From Rhodoferax sp. UBA4127 (GTDB taxonomy: Bacteria > Pseudomonadota > Gammaproteobacteria > Burkholderiales > Burkholderiaceae_C): a stretch of DNA of 10,469 nt. Every line of letters starts with the position of its first letter. Within the stretch, counting starts at the first letter, position 1. Location of the stretch: contig DFWT01000210.1 of NCBI GenBank assembly GCA_002381045.1, forward strand, positions 2,858 through 13,326. The letters run 5' to 3'. The position numbers and the translations under genes were made by a program. Positions 4,787 to 10,469 of this stretch are shown in pieces. The notes below the pieces were generated by a model. That model searched no databases. It saw only the letters and a program-made list of their open reading frames with translations, and was not told the origin of the DNA.

Positions 4787-5818
4787 ATGAACTCTCTTCC
4801 TTTCGATAAGTTCTTCTGTGCACTCGCCTTTGCATTTGGCGCAACCTATTTGAGCCTGGCGCAGGCCACCGCCGACGGTCCTGATTTCTATCAGGTGCAA
4901 GGTGCGCCGGATGGCGGGCGTTTACCACTTCGAGCCACGCCAAATGCATCAACCCCTTTGGGATTCATCCCAGTGAATGCCGCGTGTGTTCGCAATTTGG
5001 GATGCCAGGGTGGTTTGACGATGCAGGAGTTCACGGCGCTCTCAGACACAGAAAAGGCGGAACGCTTAGCTGCCAACCCCCGATGGTGCAAGGTGGCGTA
5101 CCAGGGTCTTACCGGATGGGTCGAAGGGCAGTTTTTGGCTGAGTCGCCTTGTGTCACTTCTAGCAATGCGGCGCGCCAGTTGTCCATCGGTTCCAAGGCG
5201 CTTTCTGTCAATGGGTCGATCAAGGGTTACCAAAGCACGGAATATCGAATCAAGGCGTTTGCAGGTCAAACCTTGAAAGTGACTTTAGCGGCCCGGCACC
5301 CACAGACCTATTTCAACCTGCTTCCATCAGGCACTCAGGATGCAATGTTTGTGGGCAGCAGCATGGGCCACAAGGCTTCGGTGGTGGTTCCGATGGATGG
5401 CGAATTCACCGTGCAGGTCTATATGATGCGCTCTGCTGCCAGACGTGGCGCGGCCAGCAAGTTCACACTCACCGCCAGTCTTCAAGGCCAAGCCCTGCCA
5501 GCCATTGCCAGCAGCAAGGATGCGCTGGTGCCTGGAACACCCTTCCACGCCACAGCTCGAATCAAATGCACACCGCCTTTCAGCGCGAACGTGACAAGCT
5601 GCGATACAGGCGTGATAAGGCGTGGTTTGGATGGCACAGCCACGGTGCAGGTTCGGTGGCCGCAAGGTCTGCGGCATATTCTTTTTGTCAAAGGCAAGCC
5701 CTTCGCGACAGATTCAGCTCAGTCAATCACCAGCACCAAAACAGAAGATATGAACAAAGTCACCATCGGTGGCGACGAGGTTTTTGACATCCCCGACGCG
5801 TTGCTCACTGGCGGCTAA
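4787..5818 (+). CDS. Exported SH3-domain protein with lysozyme-inhibitor-like domain
   Basis: This is a 343-residue protein with a signal peptide (hydrophobic stretch about 9-27, likely cut after LAQA or just beyond). Three domains can be read. An SH3-like domain (about 45-118) has LPLRATPN and a final VAYQGLTGWV. A central beta-sandwich (about 140-232) has the YQSTEYRIKAFAGQTLKVTL and VYMMRSAARR patterns typical of periplasmic g-type lysozyme inhibitors (PliG) and related PPC-like domains. A C-terminal domain (about 255-343) has paired cysteines C261 and C272, then GVIRRGLDGTATVQVRWP and a terminal DEVFDIPDALLTGG. The last motif recurs at the ends of many uncharacterised exported SH3 proteins. 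A role in the periplasm, possibly binding peptidoglycan or inhibiting lysozyme, is inferred from the folds only. No clear Shine-Dalgarno sequence is seen before ATG 4787. Confidence 0.85.
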   Translation: MNSLPFDKFFCALAFAFGATYLSLAQATADGPDFYQVQGAPDGGRLPLRATPNASTPLGFIPVNAACVRNLGCQGGLTMQEFTALSDTEKAERLAANPRWCKVAYQGLTGWVEGQFLAESPCVTSSNAARQLSIGSKALSVNGSIKGYQSTEYRIKAFAGQTLKVTLAARHPQTYFNLLPSGTQDAMFVGSSMGHKASVVVPMDGEFTVQVYMMRSAARRGAASKFTLTASLQGQALPAIASSKDALVPGTPFHATARIKCTPPFSANVTSCDTGVIRRGLDGTATVQVRWPQGLRHILFVKGKPFATDSAQSITSTKTEDMNKVTIGGDEVFDIPDALLTGG

Positions 5819-5827
5819 ATCAGCCTG

Positions 5828-5841
5828 ATTGGTCAACCAAT
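5828..5841. promoter_or_regulatory. Palindrome ATTGGT-CA-ACCAAT
   Basis: This perfect 6-bp inverted repeat with a 2-nt centre lies 10 bases after the SH3-protein stop and about 85 bases before the UbiH-type gene. Its half-sites resemble those of GntR-type regulators such as PdhR, but those have a 3-nt centre. It might be an operator; there is no T-run to make it a terminator. Confidence 0.3.
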
Positions 5842-5888
5842 TCGTTGCCGCGCGTACTTTTTGACCCTTGCAGCGACAAGCCCCGCCG

Positions 5889-5910
5889 AATAAAAGGGCT
5901 CAAGTAGCCC
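5889..5910 (-). terminator. Possible minus-strand terminator
   Basis: On the minus strand, GGGCT-ACTTG-AGCCC is followed by TTTTATT. The 5-bp stem is short. No minus-strand gene upstream of it is supported here, so it may be fortuitous or may shield against antisense transcription. Confidence 0.3.
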
Positions 5911-5914
5911 ATCC

Positions 5915-5920
5915 TACAAT
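5915..5920 (+). promoter_or_regulatory. Possible -10 box TACAAT close to the UbiH-type start
   Basis: TACAAT ends 7 bases before ATG 5928 and matches the sigma-70 -10 consensus at 5 of 6 positions. No good -35 is found 16-18 bases upstream. If it is used, transcription would start at or next to the ATG, giving a leaderless message. That would fit the absence of a ribosome-binding site. Confidence 0.25.
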
Positions 5921-5927
5921 CCTGGCC

Positions 5928-7040
5928 ATGAGTCAACATTTCGATATTTGTATTCGTGGCGGCGGTATTGTGGGCCACACGCTGGCCTTGTTGCTGGCTC
6001 GCGATCGGCTGCGCGTTGGCCTGCTCGCCCCAGGTCTCAAACCCAGCGCCGAGCCGGATGTGCGGTCTTATGCGCTCAATGCCAAATCTAAAAGTCTGTT
6101 GGAGGGCCTGCGCTGCTGGCCAGACGCCACCCATGCCACCGAGGTGACGGAGATGCAGGTGCATGGTGACGATGGCGGCGAGGTCAATTTTTCGGCCGAT
6201 GGTTTGAGTGTGCCAGCACTGACCTGGATTGTGGATGTGCCCGCGCTGGAAGCCCAGTTGCGCGAGGCGGTGCGCTTTCAGCCACACATTGAAGTCATCG
6301 AAACGGCCCGCCCGGCCACGTTGACGGTGGTGTGTGAAGGCCGTGCCAGCAGCAGCCGCGAAGAATTTGGCGTGGACTTCACCGCCACCCGTTACCCGCA
6401 GACCGCGATTGCGGCGCGCCTTACCTGTGAGAAGCCGCACGAACAAGTGGCCCGCCAGTGGTTCAAAGGCGGCGACATCCTGGCCTTTTTGCCTGTGGAT
6501 GGCCCACAGGGTTCGGCCGTGAGCGTGGTCTGGTCTACGCCAAATGCGCGTGTGTCCGAATTGCTGGCTCAAGACCCGCAGGATTTTTGTGCGCAGTTGG
6601 AAGAAATCAGCGAAGGCGCTTTGGGCAAGCTGAGTCTGGCCAGCGGCCGTAAGGCCTGGCCTTTGCAATCCGCACAAGCCAGCCGCTGGATTGGCGTGGC
6701 CAACGGCCACAGTTGGGCACTGGCCGGGGATGCGGCGCACAACGTCCACCCCTTGGCTGGGCAGGGTTTGAACTTGGGGCTGGCCGATGTGGCTGAGTTG
6801 GCCGACATCATGCACACGCGGGCCTATTGGCGACCGGTGAACGACCTGAAGTTGCTGCGCCGCTACGAGCGTTCGCGCCGGGTCGAAGTCACCGCAGTGG
6901 ACTTTGCCATGACCTCTCTGCAGCAGTTGTTTGGCAAAGAGGGTGCGGGCTGGCAAAGACTTCGCAACTGGGGCATGCAGGGCTTTGATCTCAGTGGCAT
7001 GACCAAACAATGGGCGGCGCGCCAGGCCATGGGTCTGTAA
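5928..7040 (+). CDS. UbiH/UbiF/VisC/COQ6-family FAD-dependent hydroxylase
   Basis: This 370-residue class A flavin monooxygenase probably hydroxylates the ring of a ubiquinone precursor. The Rossmann FAD-binding motif is RGGGIVG (G11, G13, G16). The second flavin motif is LAGDAAHNVHPLAGQGLN (D268 binds FAD ribityl; HPLAGQG at 274-280). The family fold is otherwise kept, but the middle part is divergent, so I cannot say which ubiquinone carbon it would modify. Typical family length is about 380-400. I chose ATG 5928 because it places the GxGxxG motif at the usual distance from the N-terminus. Possible upstream starts in the same frame (from 5868) add residues without family character. No ribosome-binding site is visible. 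It precedes a dsbC-type gene, a neighbour order I associate with Comamonadaceae. Confidence 0.9.
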   Translation: MSQHFDICIRGGGIVGHTLALLLARDRLRVGLLAPGLKPSAEPDVRSYALNAKSKSLLEGLRCWPDATHATEVTEMQVHGDDGGEVNFSADGLSVPALTWIVDVPALEAQLREAVRFQPHIEVIETARPATLTVVCEGRASSSREEFGVDFTATRYPQTAIAARLTCEKPHEQVARQWFKGGDILAFLPVDGPQGSAVSVVWSTPNARVSELLAQDPQDFCAQLEEISEGALGKLSLASGRKAWPLQSAQASRWIGVANGHSWALAGDAAHNVHPLAGQGLNLGLADVAELADIMHTRAYWRPVNDLKLLRRYERSRRVEVTAVDFAMTSLQQLFGKEGAGWQRLRNWGMQGFDLSGMTKQWAARQAMGL

Positions 7041-7109
7041 CGAATTCGCGCAAACCGAACTTATTTCAATCAAGCCAGTCTGACTGGGCCACTCAAACGC
7101 AGGATGTTC

Positions 7110-7811
7110 ATGACACGCTCCTTCACTTTATTTGCTGCTGGCACTCTGCTGGCGCTCAGCACGGCCTGGTCTCAAGAGGCTGTCATTCGAAAAAATTTGG
7201 CGGAACGCCTACCGCAGTTGCCAGCCATTGAAGAGGTGAACAAAACGCCGATGGCTGGGCTTTATGAGATCCGTGTCAATGGCTCCGAAATCTATTACAC
7301 CGACGAGCAGGGCAACTATTTGGTCCAGGGCAACCTGATCGACACCAAGCAAAGGCGTAACCTGACCGATGAGCGGATTGAAAAACTCACCGCAATCAAC
7401 TTTGACACCCTGCCCATCAAAGACGCCTTCACCATCGTGCGTGGCAATGGCAAGCGCAAGCTGGCCGTGTTTGAAGACCCCAACTGCGGATACTGCAAGC
7501 GTTTTGAAAAGGATTTGCAGAAGGTCAACAACGTGACCATCCACATGTTTTTGTACCCAATCCTGAGCGAGGATTCGACCGCAAAATCCAAAGCCATTTG
7601 GTGCGCCAAAGACAAGGCAAAAGCCTGGCAAGACTGGATGCTGCTGGACGTGGCACCCACCTCGGCCACCTGTGACACATCAGCCATCACCCGCAACGTC
7701 GAGTTTGGCAAGAAGTTCAAGATCCAGGGTACACCCACACTGGTGTTTGCAGATGGCTCACGGGTTCCGGGCGCCATTGATGCCAAGCAAGTTGAAAAGC
7801 GCCTGAACTGA
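7110..7811 (+). CDS. dsbC: DsbC-family periplasmic thiol:disulfide interchange protein
   Basis: This 233-residue exported protein isomerises wrong disulfides in the periplasm and is kept reduced by DsbD. A signal peptide (about 1-21, ending TAWS) is followed by the small N-terminal dimerisation domain (about 22-85, with IYYTDEQGNYLVQGNLID). A thioredoxin-fold domain follows, with active site FEDPNCGYCKRF (C126, C129) and the cis-proline loop QGTPTLVF (P209). A second cysteine pair, C165 and C188, matches the structural disulfide of DsbC. The start at 7110 is favoured because AGGA (7101-7104) is placed 5 nt upstream; ATG 7104 overlaps that site. The length agrees with the family. The M61 peptidase gene begins 11 bases after its stop, so they are probably co-transcribed. 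Confidence 0.94.
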   Translation: MTRSFTLFAAGTLLALSTAWSQEAVIRKNLAERLPQLPAIEEVNKTPMAGLYEIRVNGSEIYYTDEQGNYLVQGNLIDTKQRRNLTDERIEKLTAINFDTLPIKDAFTIVRGNGKRKLAVFEDPNCGYCKRFEKDLQKVNNVTIHMFLYPILSEDSTAKSKAIWCAKDKAKAWQDWMLLDVAPTSATCDTSAITRNVEFGKKFKIQGTPTLVFADGSRVPGAIDAKQVEKRLN

Positions 7812-7822
7812 ATCAAGCCACG

Positions 7823-9601
7823 ATGAACACCCGCCTGCCCGCCGTCAGTTACCAGGTCAAGGCGCTTGACCTGCACGCCCATTTGTTTGAGGTGCGCCTG
7901 ACGGTGGCACAGCCAGCGCCAGACCAAGTGGTCAGCTTGCCTGTGTGGATTCCAGGCAGCTATTTGGTGCGTGAATTCTCCAAACACCTGCAAGGTTTGA
8001 GTGCCAACCAGCGCAACAGGCCTGTAGAAATCACCCAGTTGGACAAATGCACTTGGCAGATCCATTGCCAGGCCAGCAAGCCACTGGTGCTGACCTATCA
8101 GGTCTATGCATTTGACAGCTCGGTACGCACCGCCTGGCTGGACAGCCAGCGCGGCTTTTTCAACGGCACCAGCCTCTGCCTGCGGGTCCACGGCCAGGAA
8201 GAGACCGCGCATGAGTTGGTGCTGTCTGACTCAGGTCTGCCCAAAGCATGGCAAGCGGCGACAGCACTGACAGCCAAGAAAGTTACCAAACGCGGCTTTG
8301 GCAGTTACCTGGCTGGCAATTACGACGAACTGGTGGACAGCCCGGTGGAGTTGGGGCCGTTCTGGCGCGGTGAATTTGTGGCTTTAGGTGTCACGCACCA
8401 GTTCGTTGTCTCGGGCGCCCCCCCGGGGTTTGATGGTGCACGCCTGCTGGCAGACACCCAAACCATCTGCGAGGCAGAGATTCGCTTTTGGCACGGACAG
8501 CACCACCAGCCGGCGCCGCATCGGCACTACCTGTTCATGCTGGCGGCGGTGGCTGACGGCTATGGCGGGCTGGAGCATCGCCACAGCACCGCCCTGATTT
8601 GCAAACGCGCAGATTTACCTAGGCTGGGCCAAGCCACCACCGCCCAACCGTCGGACGGCTACACCACCTTGCTGGGGTTGATCAGCCATGAGTACTTTCA
8701 CACCTGGAACGTCAAACGCTTACGGCCTTCTGAGTTCAACCGCTATGACTACGCGCGCGAAAACTACACCGAGTTGTTGTGGTTTTTTGAAGGTTTCACC
8801 AGCTATTACGACGACCTGCTGCTGCGCCGCGCGGGACTGATTGACGACTTGCACTACCTCAAGCTGCTGAGCAAAACCATCAATCAGGTGGCGCAAACCC
8901 CTGGAGCCAAAGTGCAAAGCGCCGCGCAAGCCAGCTTTGACGCCTGGGTCAAGTACTACCGCCAGGACGAGAACACGCCCAACGCCACGGTGAGCTACTA
9001 CACCAAGGGCGCGCTGGTGGCGCTGTGTCTGGACTTGAGCTTACGCAAACAGGGCAAAACCAGTCTGGATGCGGTGATGCGTGCCCTGTGGCAACGCTGT
9101 ACGGGCGGCCCCATGACCGAGGACGATGTGCTCGTTGTGATCACTGACTTGTCTGGCCCGGCGCTGGCGAAAAAGCTGTCCCATTGGGTACACGGCACCG
9201 ATAATTTGCCTCTGAAGAAATTGTTGCAACACCATGGCATACGCTACGATAAAGAGAGCACCTCACAGTCTGATCACCTGGGCTTGAAGCTAGTTGAGCA
9301 ACAAGGTCTTCGCGTCAAAACAGTGCTGCGCGCCAGCCCCGCTGAAGATGCCGGTTTCGCAGCGGGCGACGAATGGTTGGGAGTGGAAGTTGGCGCTGGC
9401 AAATCCAGACAAGGCTGGCGCTTGACGCGGCTCGATGACCTGGCGCTGTACGTTGGAGACGCCCGCACCTGCCAGGCCCTGATCACCCGCGACCAACGCC
9501 TGCTGACCTTGACATTGAAAATCCCTGCAGCTAGCGATCAAGTCAAGCTGGCCATCTCAGAGTCCCAACGTGCCGATGCCTGGCTGGGCGGCCAGCCTTA
9601 A
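7823..9601 (+). CDS. M61-family (glycyl) aminopeptidase with PDZ domain
   Basis: This 592-residue zinc metallopeptidase is of the M61 family, whose characterised members remove N-terminal Gly or Ala from peptides. The N-terminal beta-sandwich (about 1-170) includes WIPGSYLVREFSKHL. The catalytic domain has SHEYFHTWNVKRLRP, in which H289, E290 and H293 form the HExxH zinc site. E323 in FFEGFTSYY is the likely third ligand. The C-terminal region (about 485-560) has PDZ-like sequence, with LRASPAEDAGFAAGDEWLGV as the peptide-groove segment. Length is normal for the family, and no signal peptide is evident. It starts 11 bases after the dsbC stop without a clear ribosome-binding site, which suggests translational coupling. 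Its stop directly abuts the next gene's leader. The large antisense ORFs over it are shadows. Confidence 0.94.
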   Translation: MNTRLPAVSYQVKALDLHAHLFEVRLTVAQPAPDQVVSLPVWIPGSYLVREFSKHLQGLSANQRNRPVEITQLDKCTWQIHCQASKPLVLTYQVYAFDSSVRTAWLDSQRGFFNGTSLCLRVHGQEETAHELVLSDSGLPKAWQAATALTAKKVTKRGFGSYLAGNYDELVDSPVELGPFWRGEFVALGVTHQFVVSGAPPGFDGARLLADTQTICEAEIRFWHGQHHQPAPHRHYLFMLAAVADGYGGLEHRHSTALICKRADLPRLGQATTAQPSDGYTTLLGLISHEYFHTWNVKRLRPSEFNRYDYARENYTELLWFFEGFTSYYDDLLLRRAGLIDDLHYLKLLSKTINQVAQTPGAKVQSAAQASFDAWVKYYRQDENTPNATVSYYTKGALVALCLDLSLRKQGKTSLDAVMRALWQRCTGGPMTEDDVLVVITDLSGPALAKKLSHWVHGTDNLPLKKLLQHHGIRYDKESTSQSDHLGLKLVEQQGLRVKTVLRASPAEDAGFAAGDEWLGVEVGAGKSRQGWRLTRLDDLALYVGDARTCQALITRDQRLLTLTLKIPAASDQVKLAISESQRADAWLGGQP

Positions 9602-9622
9602 ATGAATTTATTGGAGACCCAC

Positions 9623-10402
9623 ATGACCTATGAACACATCCTCACCCGCACAGAAGCCGACAAGGTCGGCATCATCACGCTGAACCGGCCCAAGCAACTC
9701 AATGCGCTCAACGACCAGTTGATGACTGAACTGGGTCAGGCCTTACAAGCCTTTGATGTAGACCCTGCGATTGCTTGCATGATCATCACCGGCAGCGAAA
9801 AAGCCTTTGCCGCCGGTGCCGACATCGGCGGTATGGCCACCTACAGCTTTGCCGATGTGTACATGGGCGACTTCATCACCCGCAACTGGGAAGCCATTCG
9901 CAGCGTGCGCAAACCAGTCATCGCCGCCGTCAGCGGCTTTGCCTTGGGCGGCGGCTGCGAACTGGCGATGATGTGCGACTTCATCATTGCCGCCGACAAC
10001 GCCCGCTTTGGTCAACCGGAAATCAAACTTGGCATCATTCCCGGCGCCGGTGGCACCCAACGCCTGCCGCGTGCCATTGGCAAAGCCAAGGCGATGGACC
10101 TGGCCTTGACCGGCCGCATGATGGACGCGATTGAAGCCGAGCGCTCGGGTTTGGTGAGCCGCGTGGTGCCCCTGGACAAGCTCATGGAGGAGGCCCTGGG
10201 CGCGGCGCTGATGATCAGCGAGTTTTCGCAAGTCGCCACCATTGCCGCCAAAGAGTCTGTGAACCGGGCATTTGAGACAGGACTGAGTGACGGCGTTATG
10301 TTCGAGCGCCGCCTGTTTCACGCCCTGTTCGCCACAGCCGATCAGAAGGAAGGCATGGACGCATTTGTCAACAAACGCAAGGCTGTATTCACCCACCGCT
10401 GA
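9623..10402 (+). CDS. Enoyl-CoA hydratase (crotonase family)
   Basis: This 259-residue protein adds water to trans-2-enoyl-CoA in fatty-acid beta-oxidation. The oxyanion-hole segment AFAAGADIGGM (about 61-71) and the GFALGGGCELAM segment are present. The two catalytic glutamates align as E113 (GGCEL) and E133 (FGQPEIKLG), matching the pair in mitochondrial crotonase (E144/E164). The C-terminal helices end in a typical FVNKRKAVF tail. ATG 9623 is chosen because GGAG (9613-9616) is 6 nt upstream. An in-frame ATG at 9602, touching the M61 stop, lacks this. With both glutamates present, hydratase activity is likely. The symbols paaF or fadB1 cannot be decided from sequence. It lies in the same direction as the M61 gene with only 21 bases between them. 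Confidence 0.94.
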   Translation: MTYEHILTRTEADKVGIITLNRPKQLNALNDQLMTELGQALQAFDVDPAIACMIITGSEKAFAAGADIGGMATYSFADVYMGDFITRNWEAIRSVRKPVIAAVSGFALGGGCELAMMCDFIIAADNARFGQPEIKLGIIPGAGGTQRLPRAIGKAKAMDLALTGRMMDAIEAERSGLVSRVVPLDKLMEEALGAALMISEFSQVATIAAKESVNRAFETGLSDGVMFERRLFHALFATADQKEGMDAFVNKRKAVFTHR

Positions 10403-10430
10403 GCGCGCTGCAATGCCGCCGCCGTCTGGC

Positions 10431-10436
10431 TATAAT
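10431..10436 (+). promoter_or_regulatory. -10 box TATAAT of tRNA promoter
   Basis: A perfect TATAAT lies 11 bases before the tRNA 5' end. The -35 (CTGCAA at 10408-10413, 17-nt spacing) is poor. A stable-RNA promoter is expected at this position. Confidence 0.7.
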
Positions 10437-10447
10437 GCCGCCCTGTT

Positions 10448-10469
10448 GGTGATATAGCTCAGTTGGTTA
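10448..10469 (+). tRNA. tRNA, 5' part only (cut by window edge)
   Basis: The sequence fits GGTGATA (acceptor 5' strand), TA, GCTC (D-stem) and AGTTGGTTA (D-loop with invariant A14 and GG). The anticodon lies beyond the window, so the amino acid cannot be assigned. Confidence 0.88.

Noticed and set aside
5820..7073. 417-codon minus-strand ORF opposite the UbiH-type gene
   Set aside because: It is antisense to a gene with clear FAD motifs. The His/Gln/Gly-rich composition is typical of the reverse of GC-rich coding sequence.
7075..7087. Hairpin CCAGT-CTG-ACTGG between the UbiH-type gene and dsbC
   Set aside because: Short stem, no T-run after it on either strand, and no evident role.
7316..8212. 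298-codon minus-strand ORF across dsbC and the M61 gene
   Set aside because: It spans two real plus-strand genes with recognised active sites, has no ribosome-binding site and has no family character.
9743..10396. 217-codon minus-strand ORF opposite the enoyl-CoA hydratase
   Set aside because: It is a mirror of a conserved crotonase gene, and its His/Ala/Gly-rich translation is an artefact.

Overview
The window reads as the junction between a foreign, recombination-rich segment (about 1 to 4190) and ordinary beta-proteobacterial chromosome (about 4200 to 10469). The housekeeping genes look most like Comamonadaceae (Rhodoferax, Polaromonas or Acidovorax type). Supporting this are the order of a UbiH-type hydroxylase, a DsbC-type isomerase, an M61 peptidase and an enoyl-CoA hydratase, and their GC-rich codon use. 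The species cannot be fixed from sequence alone.

Left part. Two minus-strand genes run off the left edge: an unrecognised protein of at least 273 residues and a small ORF just upstream of it. Divergent from them, across an intergenic region with a 31-bp imperfect palindrome, is a small serine recombinase (1209-1868). Next comes a transposase region (1933-3486) with an IS21-like N-terminal helix-turn-helix, a second helix-turn-helix and an IS630-like DDE domain. A single in-frame TAA at 2182-2184 interrupts it. The next 700 bases hold scars. The first about 31 codons of a ychF GTPase gene lie on the minus strand, and the next about 17 codons lie on the plus strand. Flipping the interval between AGGGGGT and ACCCCCT (3718-3843) rejoins the reading frame exactly. 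A remnant of a tyrosine-recombinase N-terminus follows (4003-4185). Terminator-like hairpins mark this zone.

Right part. Two divergent secreted-protein genes come first: a small unknown exported protein (minus) and a 343-residue SH3 plus lysozyme-inhibitor-like exported protein (plus). Four co-oriented chromosomal genes follow: ubiquinone-type FAD hydroxylase, periplasmic disulfide isomerase, M61 aminopeptidase with PDZ domain, and enoyl-CoA hydratase. The last three are tightly packed. The window ends in the first 22 bases of a tRNA gene with its own TATAAT promoter.

The most unusual feature is the inverted, split ychF remnant beside a serine recombinase, a stop-interrupted composite transposase and an integrase remnant. 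The left-edge protein, with a YDISNCH motif, is the best candidate for an undescribed function.
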